DNA from: Marinisporobacter sp.
Lineage (GTDB): Bacteria; Bacillota; Clostridia; Peptostreptococcales; Thermotaleaceae
Length of the DNA stretch: 64,000 nt
Assembly: GCA_025210525.1 (NCBI GenBank)
Contig: JAOARP010000063.1
Location: 110,693-174,692 of the forward strand
Reading direction: 5' to 3'
The position numbers were made by a program, and so were the translations under genes. Under the pieces are notes generated by a model that saw only the letters and a list, made by a program, of their open reading frames with translations, searched no databases and had not been told where the DNA came from. Positions 1-9,357 of the stretch are shown in pieces (the first letter of the stretch is position 1; every line of letters starts with the position of its first letter).

Positions 1-1501
1 TTGCTACTTCATAAATTTTTTCAAGATAATTATAATCACCTAGTAGCTTTAGATTATTATCTAGTTGATAATCGATAGACTTCTTTTCTTTCCCATCCAA
101 ATCTCCTAAAGAAATAACAGTATCCCCTAAAAGTAAAAAACAATTGTACATTGTTTCTGGCATAGGATTTATTATTTGCCCTTTTAACGAATCTCCTTCT
201 AAACTAAGAATCATAGGAGAATTTTCTCCAAATCGTGTTTCTTCTCTATATAAAGAATAAGGCTCCTTTTCTTCTAATTGTTCTTCTTCATTCATAGAAT
301 AATTTACTACTTGATTAATTGGGTCAAGTATATAATCTGTACTACCCAATACATCTATAAAATCATCGTTCACAAATTCAAAAGACATATTCTCTTTTTT
401 ATCTGGATAAAGACTCGTAAATTTATAAGAATCTACTCCATGATGATTTATTTTTATAGCTGCGCTAACAACCTTACAAGGAGCAAATCCTCCTATAAAA
501 GAAAATCCATAAAATATAAAGGAAAAGCTTATAATGAGCATTGGAAAAATCCATTGTTTCTTTCCAAAAAACATAAATAAACCTAATAAAAGTAGATAGA
601 TCACTAGAAAGGATACTAAAAAGAATACCCTCTTGTATGTAGGGTTTAATAAATGATCTACTGCCCCATAAATATTTTTCGAAGCATTGATTCTTTTCTC
701 AAATTCATTTATATTGACTACTTTATTGATGCCACAGAAAGTCATATTTTGATTTATTCTATTGCCAATAGCTTCTATATCATTAAAATCCTTCACCGGA
801 ATGACCCATCCATCCCCTATATTTTGCTTTTCTTCTATTCCTTCAAATATCCCTGTTAAATTCTTATAAGCATATTGGTTTTTGCCAATGAGTACAATGT
901 TCCCATGAGCAATCCATTTTTTTAGGTTTTCTTGTGTTTCACTAGATAAATTCTCTATGAGAAAGTTATCTATGAGTAATAAATTAAAATTTTCTAATTC
1001 CTTTAAAGGATATGTCATTGTATCCTTTAGTTTGATCACTTCTATATTTTTATCTGCAAATAAATCGTTCTTTATTTCCTTTATTCCATAATAATTCTCA
1101 GGTTGTTCACTTAAAACCCCTATGAACACTGTATCTTCAGGAAATACCTCTAAAGATAAACTTTCATTTTGTATAATTTCTTCGTCTCTTTCAATACTTA
1201 CTATAATCTCTTCATTCCCTTTTAGAACAGGAATAGAAAAAGCAACTTCTTTTTTTGTATTTTCTGCTAAATTTATAGGATGAGTATATACCCTTTCTCC
1301 TATGATAATTTTCAAAGCCCCTTTAACAGGGTCTGTTTTAGTAGTTAACATAACTTTTACTGGATTCATGCCCCCTAATTTGCACTTCCCATCAAAGCCA
1401 GTCTCTATATTAAAATCCATATTAAGGGTTTGTGCTTGTCCTACAATAGAAAAGCAAACGATGAAAATAAGTAGATTCAAAAAAACACTTATTTTTTTCA
1501 T
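1..1501 (-). CDS. Large membrane protein, partial (C-terminus beyond window)
   Basis: I translated this frame from the reverse strand; it is open from the ATG at 1501 to the window edge (500 codons). An AGGATG ribosome site precedes the start. The protein begins with a signal-type hydrophobic segment (about residues 4-22, followed by AQT), then a long extracellular region, two membrane helices around residues 287-305 and 313-333, and a further soluble part rich in Glu and Asp. A stretch around residues 150-200 (NFLLIDNFLIENLSSETQ, WIAHGNIVLIG) resembles the fold edge of ThuA/glutamine-amidotransferase-like domains, which is only an impression. It lies 13 bp after the DUF4430 gene and should share its cobalamin riboswitch. 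I do not recognise the family; function unknown. Confidence 0.75.
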   Translation of the reverse strand, partial: MKKISVFLNLLIFIVCFSIVGQAQTLNMDFNIETGFDGKCKLGGMNPVKVMLTTKTDPVKGALKIIIGERVYTHPINLAENTKKEVAFSIPVLKGNEEIIVSIERDEEIIQNESLSLEVFPEDTVFIGVLSEQPENYYGIKEIKNDLFADKNIEVIKLKDTMTYPLKELENFNLLLIDNFLIENLSSETQENLKKWIAHGNIVLIGKNQYAYKNLTGIFEGIEEKQNIGDGWVIPVKDFNDIEAIGNRINQNMTFCGINKVVNINEFEKRINASKNIYGAVDHLLNPTYKRVFFLVSFLVIYLLLLGLFMFFGKKQWIFPMLIISFSFIFYGFSFIGGFAPCKVVSAAIKINHHGVDSYKFTSLYPDKKENMSFEFVNDDFIDVLGSTDYILDPINQVVNYSMNEEEQLEEKEPYSLYREETRFGENSPMILSLEGDSLKGQIINPMPETMYNCFLLLGDTVISLGDLDGKEKKSIDYQLDNNLKLLGDYNYLEKIYEVA

Positions 1502-1514
1502 ATTTTCACATCCT

Positions 1515-2615
1515 TTAATGACTATATGGTACATTTTCTATTCCGTTTTTTGATACGACTACACTAAAATGTTTGTCTATAGCCTTTGGTTGATTAAGTA
1601 ATACATCTAACGATTTTTTTACCCCTTCATCATCTGTTCCTGTAACCATCCATATAGGACGAACACTTCCTATTCCAGGTGCATAGGCATAAATAGCACC
1701 CGCATGCCCATAAGAAGATCTAGTTTTTCCTTTAAAATCTAAAGCTTTTACCTTTTCTCCTTCAAATTTCACATAAGTACCTATTAATTTATTTTTTCTA
1801 TTGATATCTTTGATTAATTTACTGTTTTTTGCCAATTGATCCCATGGTCCTAATAGAATATAGTATTTCTTTGGTTTTTCTAAAACCTTTGGATTATAGG
1901 CTGATAAATCTATTTGCTTAACACCTTGTTTTATAAGACTTTCCTTTAGCTTCTTCGCTTCATCTTTATAATCATCTGTATACATAATAACCGTTCCTGG
2001 ATTTTTTCCAAAAGATCCACTTTTAAAGGGTTGAGGATAAGAACCAATAACAGCTGGTGCAAACATAGTTGTCCCCCAGTCATGATAATCCCACCAAACC
2101 ACATCCCCAGAATGTGGTCTATATTCAGCTACTCCTACTGGTGCTAAAATTCCATTTACCCAATAAAACCAATCTTGTTTTTTTCGATTCTTTCCTGTAT
2201 AAAATGTAAACTTTGATTCAATACCATTAATAGAATTGACAAATCCCCCTCCATAGGCTGTTTGAATATCTAAGTTTCTAAATAATACTTCCATCCCCAC
2301 TTCATCTTTTACAAGGCCCACATTTTTTGCATAGACTTTTTTATGTCCAAAATCAGTAGTTACTACTAAATCCACATGATAAGGGCTTTCAATATCTCCA
2401 GATGCTTTACGTATCTTCGAATTTTGACTTGCTGGTCTACCTTCCTTATATTTGATTTCTCCTTGAACAGGACCTTTATAGTTTTTATAGGTGACACCAT
2501 CTATTACGACTACATTCGTTCCTTCTTTTTCTTCCTCTGCATAACTCCATCCTAAATTCGTCATCATAAGGATCATAATCATCCACAAAGAAAAGATTAA
2601 CCTTATTTTCTTCAT
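1515..2615 (-). CDS. Secreted DUF4430 domain protein under B12 riboswitch
   Basis: 366 residues. Residues 1-26 form a signal peptide (MKKIR, hydrophobic core, SYAEE). Residues about 90-181 carry the DUF4430 (transcobalamin-like) signature: a DWFYWVNG motif followed by a glycine-rich strand and HSGDVVWWDYHDW. The rest (about 200-366) is a soluble domain I cannot name. Ribosome site AAAGGGG precedes the ATG at 2615. The gene starts 16 nt after the terminator of a cobalamin riboswitch, so its expression should rise when B12 is scarce. DUF4430 is structurally related to the cobalamin-binding C-terminal domain of intrinsic factor and transcobalamin; a role as a cell-surface cobalamin-binding or salvage protein is therefore likely but inferred. 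No lipobox was seen, so how it is held at the surface is unclear. Confidence 0.85.
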   Translation of the reverse strand: MKKIRLIFSLWMIMILMMTNLGWSYAEEEKEGTNVVVIDGVTYKNYKGPVQGEIKYKEGRPASQNSKIRKASGDIESPYHVDLVVTTDFGHKKVYAKNVGLVKDEVGMEVLFRNLDIQTAYGGGFVNSINGIESKFTFYTGKNRKKQDWFYWVNGILAPVGVAEYRPHSGDVVWWDYHDWGTTMFAPAVIGSYPQPFKSGSFGKNPGTVIMYTDDYKDEAKKLKESLIKQGVKQIDLSAYNPKVLEKPKKYYILLGPWDQLAKNSKLIKDINRKNKLIGTYVKFEGEKVKALDFKGKTRSSYGHAGAIYAYAPGIGSVRPIWMVTGTDDEGVKKSLDVLLNQPKAIDKHFSVVVSKNGIENVPYSH

Positions 2616-2630
2616 TCAATATTCCCCTTT

Positions 2631-2671
2631 CATAAAAAATAAAAAATCATCTTCCAACTTGAAAGATGATT
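2631..2671 (-). terminator. Expression-platform terminator of the B12 riboswitch
   Basis: On the minus strand, arms AATCATCTT (2671-2663) and AAGATGATT (2653-2645) are followed by a run of T. It lies between the aptamer and the ribosome site of the DUF4430 gene, so ligand binding would favour termination (an OFF switch). Confidence 0.85.
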
Positions 2672-2764
2672 CAGATATACTTAATTTTTATAATTTGAAA
2701 ATATTGGGTTTTCCAATGTAAATTCTCATATTATTATATTTATATACCTTCTTCTCCTCTAAGT

Positions 2765-2946
2765 CGGAGGATTTCTGAAGCATGTAAAGACAGGTCTTCT
2801 GACTTCCGGGTCATCTTTAAATTAGGCCTTCCCATCTATAGACAGTGGCATATTCTAATCCTCATATCCGGTTACAGCTGCGACTACAGCAAGGGTTTTT
2901 CACCCTTTTCCCTAAATCATTACACGTTTTATTCAATTGTTATACC
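2765..2946 (-). promoter_or_regulatory. Cobalamin riboswitch
   Basis: Read on the minus strand this region contains the conserved cobalamin aptamer elements in order: GGGTGAAAAACCC, a GCAGCTGTAACCGG segment, the B12-box core TGCCACTG, GGGAAGGCC, and GAAGTCAGAAGACCTG. It follows its own sigma-A promoter and precedes a terminator and the DUF4430 gene. The 5' limit is set by the predicted transcription start; the 3' limit is approximate. Confidence 0.93.
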
Positions 2947-2952
2947 ACCCTC

Positions 2953-2980
2953 ATTATAGCATTTTATTCCACTTTGTCAA
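2953..2980 (-). promoter_or_regulatory. Sigma-A promoter for the riboswitch transcript
   Basis: Minus-strand TTGACA (2980-2975), 16-nt spacer, TATAAT (2958-2953). Both hexamers match consensus. It sits just after the stop of the deacetylase gene, so the DUF4430 unit is transcribed independently. Confidence 0.85.
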
Positions 2981-3003
2981 TTCATTGGTATGTTTTCTCA
3001 TTC

Positions 3004-3816
3004 TTACCTATTATCATTTTCTATTAATTTTTTTAGCTTTGATATATTTATAAATTCAATTCCTTCTCTTTCTAAAACAGGAACCATATTTTTTATGCCA
3101 TTGATTGTAATAGTGCCCCCTTCTGCCCCTACATGCCCTATCCCTATTGCATATCCTTTTTCTAAAGCAACAACTTTGAGCTTTTCTAATTGCTTTTCTA
3201 TAGATTTTTGATCTTTTATATTGTCTAAAAATATATCTCTCTCAAAATAAGAAACATCTAATTTCTCTGCTACATCTTCTACAATAGAATTTGGATTTGT
3301 CTTACTATCTAAAAAGAATAAATCTTTCTCCTTTGCAATTGCCAAAATGTCCTCCATTACTCTTTTGTCTTGAGTAGCCTTTGAACCCATATGATTATTC
3401 ATCCCCACAGCATAATTTATTTCTTCTAACCCTTCTTTGATTCTAAGCTTTATTTCTTCATCTGATAAATCACAAGTAATTCCTCTTGGTCCTAACCATT
3501 CTTTTTTTCCAACAACAGGCTCCATAGGTACATGCATAATCACTTCAATTCCTGCTTTATGTGCAGCTTCTGCATCCCTTTTAGTTAATGGTGAAAAAGG
3601 CATTACAGCAGCCGTAATAGGTATATTAAGCTTAAATAACTCATCTGTTCCATTCCCATGATATCCAAGATCATCAATTACTAATGCAACATATCCTGCT
3701 GGAGTTGAATTTATTTTTGAATCTTTGTTGTATTTTGCAAAAATGCCTATAATTAATAAACATATAACAAAAATAACAACTTTATATAATCTTTTTTTTG
3801 TAATGATTAAGAACAT
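3004..3816 (-). CDS. Divergent polysaccharide deacetylase (YibQ/DUF610 type)
   Basis: About 270 residues. A single N-terminal hydrophobic segment (about residues 8-27) anchors or exports the protein. Family motifs: VALVIDDLG near residue 43, ITAAVMPFSP, EVIMHVPMEP, NHMGSKAT, and IGIGHVG near the end. These are typical of divergent polysaccharide deacetylase family 2 proteins, extracytoplasmic and of uncertain substrate. An AGGGG site lies 11 nt before the ATG at 3816; two GTG codons at 3825 and 3822 sit too close to it, so ATG is preferred. It appears to be a single-gene unit ending just before the riboswitch promoter. Confidence 0.85.
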   Translation of the reverse strand: MFLIITKKRLYKVVIFVICLLIIGIFAKYNKDSKINSTPAGYVALVIDDLGYHGNGTDELFKLNIPITAAVMPFSPLTKRDAEAAHKAGIEVIMHVPMEPVVGKKEWLGPRGITCDLSDEEIKLRIKEGLEEINYAVGMNNHMGSKATQDKRVMEDILAIAKEKDLFFLDSKTNPNSIVEDVAEKLDVSYFERDIFLDNIKDQKSIEKQLEKLKVVALEKGYAIGIGHVGAEGGTITINGIKNMVPVLEREGIEFINISKLKKLIENDNR

Positions 3817-3924
3817 ACACACCACATCCCCTACTAATTTTCACTTTAATATACTATACTATAACAATAAAAATATATTCCTATGATTTTGTGTATACTT
3901 ATCCTCAATAGCAATTATTCCATT

Positions 3925-3953
3925 TAAAAAGCACATACCTCTATAGATATGTA
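3925..3953 (-). terminator. Terminator after the sensor kinase gene
   Basis: Minus-strand stem ACATATC/GGTATGT with a 6-nt loop, followed by GCTTTTT. It lies 50 nt past the stop of the kinase at 4006. Confidence 0.6.
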
Positions 3954-4005
3954 CCCTTCAAATAAATATTCTTTTAATGGTTCCATTATTCATATTCCAA
4001 GATGA

Positions 4006-6381
4006 CTACGCATAAATGTCTGAAAATTCAACATTTATCCTTTCAGCATGAGGTTGAGAAATGTTTGATTTTATCATATTATGTTTTCCTTTATCTATTA
4101 TATTCACCGGAAGTTTTATGATAAATCTAGTTCCTTTACCATATTCACTTTCAACATGAATATCTCCTCCATGCATTTTTACCAAAGACTCTACGAGGGA
4201 TAATCCTATTCCACTTCCTTCATGACTTCTCCTTAATGATTTATCTACCTGCCTAAATCTCTCGAAAATAATTTCCAACTTATCTTTTGGAATGCCTATC
4301 CCTGTATCTCTTACTATAATTTCTATATATTCTCCTTTATCAAGCATATTTACAAAAATACTTCCTTCTGAATCTGTAAATTTTACCGCATTTGATAATA
4401 AGTTTAATATAATCCTTTCAATTTTATCTGGATCACAAGCAATAATTTTTTCTTCTATATCCGTATCAAATTGAAGGTTTATTTGTTTTTGTTCAATATA
4501 TTCTGCTACTGATAATGTGATCTCCTCAACAATATTTATAATGTTATAGTTTTGCATCTCTAATTCAAAATACCCTGAATCCATTTTTGTAATATCAATT
4601 AAGTTGTCCACCAATCTTAGTAATCTGTAGCTATTTTGTTTTAATACCTTTATTCGTTTTCTTATATTTTTTCCATCATATGATGCAAAAGCGTTTTTTA
4701 AATCTAACTCAAGTAATTGTATACTACTAAATATTACATTCAAAGGCGTCCTCAATTCATGAGATAGATTGGCAAAAAATTCTGTTTTTAATTTATCTTG
4801 CTCCTCAGCCTCCTGTATTTTCCGCTGTAAGATTTCAGCTTTTTTACGTTCTGAAAGATCTCTTATAACAACCATTCGTTTAGTTCTTCCATTATCCAAA
4901 AATGGCGTAGCCGTAACTTCTACATCTATTGTTTTCCCCTGAATTGTAACAATTTTTTCATTTAGTGGTGGAAGGGTTATTTCTTCTTCCTTTCCCTGTC
5001 TAACTCTATTTATAACAATTTCTTTATGATCTTGATGTACAAACTCCATCAAATTTTTTCCAATAATTTCATCTTTCTCTTTAGCCCCTACAAGCCTTAG
5101 TGCTGCCTTATTTACAAATTCTATGTACTTTTCCTCACAGGTAATAATACCATCTGGCAATAATTCTAATAGTTTACGATATCGTTCTTCACTCTCACGT
5201 ATTTTCTCTTCGGCCTTCTTACGTTTAGAAATATTTCTTGATAATATTATAGTTATCATAACAAGAACGATGATAATCAACATCAAAATATTGTAAACAA
5301 TCTCCTTTTCTATAGAATAAACAGATGAAGGCTTTTTAATAATCCTACTATTTTCTGGTAAATCAGAAAGCTTTATTCCAAATCTTTTCATTTCTTCATA
5401 ATCAAAAATATATTCATTCAAGCTTTCTTTCATAATAGGTATATCTTTAATCCTTTTTCCTTCTAAAATCCTTATAGCTTTTTGAGCCGCTCCTTTACCT
5501 TGCCTATATGCACTTGTAATTTTACCTCCTATAATCCCTTTTCCTAACCACATCTCCCAAGAACTATATAAAGGAATTCTACATTCTCTTAAAATCATTT
5601 CTATGCTATTTTTCTCCGAAATAATTCCTCCAGCATCATTTTTAAACACACCACTAAAGAATATAATACTTGATTGTGGTAAATTTTTTATTCGATCTTT
5701 AATATCAGAAATATTTTCCTCTTCTAAAAAAATAAATTCTCTCTGTTCATAAACTTTTTCTAGCTTCTCTATTTCTTTTTTATATTTAATACCATTAAAG
5801 CTTTTATCCAATACTGCAACAATATATTTCGTATTTGGGTGCAGTTTAAGACTTATATCTAAAGTATCTTTTACATCTACTTTTTCAACGACTCCTGTAA
5901 AATCATTATTTCCTATAAACATTGATTCTTTGAAATCATTCACACCACAAAAAACCACAGGTATATCATCAAATAATCTTTCTTTATATTCGAGTAAAAA
6001 TTTTAGGGCATCATCATCGGTAGATATAATCAGATCAAATTGACTGTTTTTAAATTTATATTCATATAATTCATATATTTTTTTAAAATATTCCTCATCA
6101 TGAATTCTCTTTGTATCCATATATTCCATATGAATTGCATAATTTTCATCGTTACTATTTAATGTTTTTACAATACCTTCTTCTATACCATCTGTCCATT
6201 TAAACCCTTTATGATAAGAATTAAGAATCAATATATGTTTTTGTGCTATATTTTGTGAAAATGAAAAATTTGCTGATAAAATAAAAATAAAGATGATACA
6301 ACAAATAAGTTCTATTCCTCTGCTACTCTTTATATTGCCCATACCACTAGTCATCCCCCTATATATACCACATCTTTTCAT
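4006..6381 (-). CDS. Hybrid ABC-substrate-binding / PAS sensor histidine kinase
   Basis: 791 residues. Order of parts: membrane segment or signal (about 24-43); an extracytoplasmic domain of the ABC_sub_bind type (about 45-340, ILILNSYHKGFKWTDGI) that resembles tryptophan/purine-type periplasmic binding proteins; a second membrane helix (about 362-383); a PAS domain (about 395-515, ending VVIRDLSERKKAE); HisKA with FFANLSHELRTPLNVI, His being the phospho-acceptor; and HATPase_c with NAVKF, DTGIGIP and GSGIGLSLV motifs. It lacks a receiver domain, and no response regulator gene is adjacent, so it is an orphan kinase. The ligand is unknown. The start at 6381 has AAAGGAA 4 nt upstream; a downstream ATG at 6342 is a weaker alternative. 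Confidence 0.9.
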   Translation of the reverse strand: MKRCGIYRGMTSGMGNIKSSRGIELICCIIFIFILSANFSFSQNIAQKHILILNSYHKGFKWTDGIEEGIVKTLNSNDENYAIHMEYMDTKRIHDEEYFKKIYELYEYKFKNSQFDLIISTDDDALKFLLEYKERLFDDIPVVFCGVNDFKESMFIGNNDFTGVVEKVDVKDTLDISLKLHPNTKYIVAVLDKSFNGIKYKKEIEKLEKVYEQREFIFLEEENISDIKDRIKNLPQSSIIFFSGVFKNDAGGIISEKNSIEMILRECRIPLYSSWEMWLGKGIIGGKITSAYRQGKGAAQKAIRILEGKRIKDIPIMKESLNEYIFDYEEMKRFGIKLSDLPENSRIIKKPSSVYSIEKEIVYNILMLIIIVLVMITIILSRNISKRKKAEEKIRESEERYRKLLELLPDGIITCEEKYIEFVNKAALRLVGAKEKDEIIGKNLMEFVHQDHKEIVINRVRQGKEEEITLPPLNEKIVTIQGKTIDVEVTATPFLDNGRTKRMVVIRDLSERKKAEILQRKIQEAEEQDKLKTEFFANLSHELRTPLNVIFSSIQLLELDLKNAFASYDGKNIRKRIKVLKQNSYRLLRLVDNLIDITKMDSGYFELEMQNYNIINIVEEITLSVAEYIEQKQINLQFDTDIEEKIIACDPDKIERIILNLLSNAVKFTDSEGSIFVNMLDKGEYIEIIVRDTGIGIPKDKLEIIFERFRQVDKSLRRSHEGSGIGLSLVESLVKMHGGDIHVESEYGKGTRFIIKLPVNIIDKGKHNMIKSNISQPHAERINVEFSDIYA

Positions 6382-6449
6382 CTCTTTCCTTTATTCTACA
6401 TTTTACCATTGCAAACCTTCAATGAAATATCACTTATTTTGTCATATAT

Positions 6450-6477
6450 TGAAAAAAGCACCCTTTTGGGTGCTTTC
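6450..6477 (-). terminator. Terminator after aspC
   Basis: Perfect 9-bp stem AAAGCACCC/GGGTGCTTT, followed on the minus strand by TTTTTTC. It lies directly after the aminotransferase stop. Confidence 0.85.
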
Positions 6478-6485
6478 CATTATAT

Positions 6486-7673
6486 TTATTGAATCGCTTT
6501 TTCAATTCTTTTTAATCCTTCTTCAATATTTTCAAGAGAAGTAGCATAAGATAATCGAATATAATGATCTGCTCCAAAAGCTACCCCTGGAATCACTGCT
6601 ACATTTACATTTTGTAATAAATACTCAGCAAAATCCATTGATCCATTAATAGTAAATCCATTAAAAGTTTTTCCTATTAATTTTGATATATTTACCATTA
6701 CATAAAATGCTCCTTCTGGCATTCTGCAAGATATTCCATCAATAGTATTGATCTTTTCAACCATATAATTTCTTCTTCCAACAAAAGCTTCAATCATTTT
6801 ATTGATTGGCTCTTGGTCTCCTTTTAAAGCAGCAATACTCGCATATTGTGCGATGGTGTTTGGATTAGAAGTAGCATGACTTTGAATATTATTGATAATG
6901 CTAACGATTTCTTTATCTGCTGCTAAATAACCGATTCTCCATCCTGTCATTGCATAAGCCTTAGACATACCATTGATCACAATGGTTAATTTCTTTATGT
7001 CTTCTCCTAAAGAAGCAATGCTTACATGTTTTCCATCATAGATTAATTTTTCATAAATTTCATCAGATATAATGAAAATATTATTCTTTACTGCAATCTC
7101 TGCAATATCTTTTAATTCATCTTCTGTATATACAGTTCCAGTTGGATTATTCGGGCTGTTTAAAATAATCGCTTTTGTATTTTCATTGATCGCCTTTAAT
7201 AAGCTTTCTTTTGTATATTTGAATCCTTCTTCCTCTGAAGTTTCAACAAGAATAGGAGTAGCATCTGCAAGCTTTACAAGCTCTGGATAACTTACCCAAT
7301 AAGGAACAGGTACAATTACCTCATCTCCTGGATTACATATTGCCTGTAATGTATTGAATAATGAATGCTTTGCACCATTAGAAATAACGATATTCTCTGG
7401 CTTATATATTAAATCATTATCATTTTTCAATTTATCACAAATAGCCTGTTTTAGATCTGGAAGACCTGATGCAGCAGTATATCCTGTACACCCCTTCTCC
7501 ATTGCATCTACAGCAGCAGCTCGTATATGCTCTGGCGTATTAAAATCAGGTTCTCCAGCTCCAAAGCTTACTACATCAATACCATCTGCCTTCATTTTTT
7601 TTGCCTTTGCTGTAATGGCTAATGTAATAGATGGAGATATTTTCTTATTTTTTCTTGATAATTGATCCTTCAT
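6486..7673 (-). CDS. aspC: Pyridoxal-phosphate aminotransferase, aspartate type
   Basis: 395 residues from ATG 7673, which lies 7 nt after AAGGGG; longer in-frame starts upstream lack a site. Class I/II fold-type I features: N-terminal ITAKAKKMKADG and GAGEPDFNTPEHI, the NSPNNPTG segment, and NGMSKAYAMTGWRIGY with the Schiff-base Lys (about residue 236) plus the C-terminal substrate Arg in HYIRLSYA. It would interconvert aspartate/2-oxoglutarate and oxaloacetate/glutamate. It follows the carboxyltransferase gene by 16 nt, so oxaloacetate made or used by that enzyme is probably the shared metabolite. Aromatic or other amino acids as substrates cannot be excluded. Confidence 0.88.
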   Translation of the reverse strand: MKDQLSRKNKKISPSITLAITAKAKKMKADGIDVVSFGAGEPDFNTPEHIRAAAVDAMEKGCTGYTAASGLPDLKQAICDKLKNDNDLIYKPENIVISNGAKHSLFNTLQAICNPGDEVIVPVPYWVSYPELVKLADATPILVETSEEEGFKYTKESLLKAINENTKAIILNSPNNPTGTVYTEDELKDIAEIAVKNNIFIISDEIYEKLIYDGKHVSIASLGEDIKKLTIVINGMSKAYAMTGWRIGYLAADKEIVSIINNIQSHATSNPNTIAQYASIAALKGDQEPINKMIEAFVGRRNYMVEKINTIDGISCRMPEGAFYVMVNISKLIGKTFNGFTINGSMDFAEYLLQNVNVAVIPGVAFGADHYIRLSYATSLENIEEGLKRIEKAIQ

Positions 7674-7689
7674 GATCATTCCCCTTTCT

Positions 7690-9087
7690 TTATACAGGAT
7701 AAGTCTTTTGTTCCTTATCAGTATATTCACTATCTATTTTATATTTTTCAGCCTGTCTGTATTTAAAAAATTCCATAGCTACCGGTGGGAATAAAGCATA
7801 AGATAATACATCCTCTTCTTGTTCTAGGTATTCCTTCATTTCATTTCTTATGCTTTCTAATTGAGGTTTAATTAAATCAGCTGGTCTACAGGTAATAACT
7901 TCTTCATCCCCAATAATTTTTTGAATAATTTCATCTTTAATTGGTACAGTTGGCTTTCCATACATGCCTTTTACATAAGCTTTTACTTCCTTTGGAATCA
8001 TCTTATATCTTTCACCAGTGATTACATTTAATACTGCCTGAGTTCCTACGATCTGACTTGTAGGAGTTACAAGTGGTGGATGACCTAAATCCTCCTTAAC
8101 TCTTGGCACCTCTTTTAATACCTCTTCAAATTTATCAAGGGCATTTTGCATTTTAAGCTGTGATACAAGATTTGAAAGCATTCCTCCTGGAACTTGATAA
8201 ATTAAAGTATTAATGTTTACCCCTAATACTTTTGGATTTAGTAGGCCACTTTCTATACTTCTTTCCCTTATTGGTCTAAAATGCTCCGCAATTTTATTAA
8301 GCTTTTCAATTTCAAGTCCTGTATCATATTTTGTTCCCTTTAATGTAGCAACCAAGCTTTCTGTAGGTGGTTGGCTTGTTCCCATTGAAAATGGTGAGAT
8401 GGCTGTATCAATAATATCTACCCCTGCTTCAATTGCCTTTAAATAAATCATATCTGCTAAACCACTCGTCATATGAGAATGTAGTTCTAAAGGAATTTTT
8501 ACTGCTTTTTTTAATGCTGATACTAATTCATAAGCATAATAAGGCGTCAAAAGACCTGACATATCTTTTATACAGATAGAATCTGCTCCCATGCTTTCCA
8601 TCTCTTTTGCTAATTTTACATAAGTCTCTGTTGTATGAACTGGACTTGTTGTATAGGAAATAGCTGTTTGTGCATGAGCTCCTTCTTTTTTAGTTGTTTC
8701 TACTGCTACTCTTAAATTTCTTACATCATTTAAAGCATCAAATATTCTTATCACGTCTATTCCATTATAAATAGATTTTTTAACAAATTCAATCACTACA
8801 TCATCTGCATAATGCTTATAACCTAAAATATTTTGTCCTCTTAAAAGCATTTGTAGATTCGTATTTTTTATTTTCTTTCTGATCTTTCTTAATCTTTCCC
8901 ACGGATCTTCGCTTAAAAATCTTAAAGAAGCGTCAAAGGTTGCCCCTCCCCACATTTCTAAAGCATAATATCCAACTCCATCTAATTGTTCTAATATAGG
9001 TAACATCTCTTCTGTTTTCATCCTCGTTGCAATTAATGACTGATGTGCATCTCTTAAAATCGTTTCTGTTATTTTAACTTTTGCCAT
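7690..9087 (-). CDS. Oxaloacetate decarboxylase alpha / pyruvate carboxylase subunit B (carboxyltransferase)
   Basis: 465 residues. HMGL-like TIM barrel with ETILRDAHQSLIATRM at the N-terminus (metal-binding Asp), YALEMWGGATFDAS, ICIKDMSGLL (catalytic Lys) and LELHSHMTSGLA (metal His pair); then the conserved carboxylase domain (about 300-460, VPGGMLSNLVSQL). It ends without a biotinyl domain, so it needs a separate biotin carrier, which is not in this window. Such stand-alone subunits exist both in the oxaloacetate decarboxylase sodium pump and in two-subunit pyruvate carboxylase; the genes for the other subunits would decide. Ribosome site GGGAGG precedes the ATG. Operon with the aminotransferase; divergent from the Lrp regulator. 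Confidence 0.88.
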   Translation of the reverse strand: MAKVKITETILRDAHQSLIATRMKTEEMLPILEQLDGVGYYALEMWGGATFDASLRFLSEDPWERLRKIRKKIKNTNLQMLLRGQNILGYKHYADDVVIEFVKKSIYNGIDVIRIFDALNDVRNLRVAVETTKKEGAHAQTAISYTTSPVHTTETYVKLAKEMESMGADSICIKDMSGLLTPYYAYELVSALKKAVKIPLELHSHMTSGLADMIYLKAIEAGVDIIDTAISPFSMGTSQPPTESLVATLKGTKYDTGLEIEKLNKIAEHFRPIRERSIESGLLNPKVLGVNINTLIYQVPGGMLSNLVSQLKMQNALDKFEEVLKEVPRVKEDLGHPPLVTPTSQIVGTQAVLNVITGERYKMIPKEVKAYVKGMYGKPTVPIKDEIIQKIIGDEEVITCRPADLIKPQLESIRNEMKEYLEQEEDVLSYALFPPVAMEFFKYRQAEKYKIDSEYTDKEQKTYPV

Positions 9088-9357
9088 ATTTTAGCCTCCC
9101 ATTATTCATTTTACACATAATTCAAATTATTCTCAGAATCGTTTTCCTCTTGTTTTCAGTTTTCCCAAAATGTATCTATGATGTTTTTTCATTTTTATGC
9201 ATAATATCATGGACAAACTTGTATATTTCTTATTGCACTATTATTTTATCAACCCAATCCCTTTATGTACAGTTTCTACGAAAGGTGTTATAATATTATT
9301 ACTTTATTATCACAATTATTATTTGATTTTTCTTTATTTTCTAAGGGGAGGGTAATT

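Noticed and set aside
278..859. Plus-strand open frames of 60-100 codons
   Set aside because: They lie antisense to the partial membrane protein, have no ribosome site and encode low-complexity, Ile/Tyr/Lys-rich strings.
6486..7730. Longer start of aspC at 7730
   Set aside because: It would overlap the upstream gene by 41 nt, has no ribosome site; ATG 7673 has AAGGGG at the right place.
9265..9357. N-terminal extension of the Lrp gene
   Set aside because: Hydrophobic sequence unlike Lrp; the ATG 9358 has a strong ribosome site.
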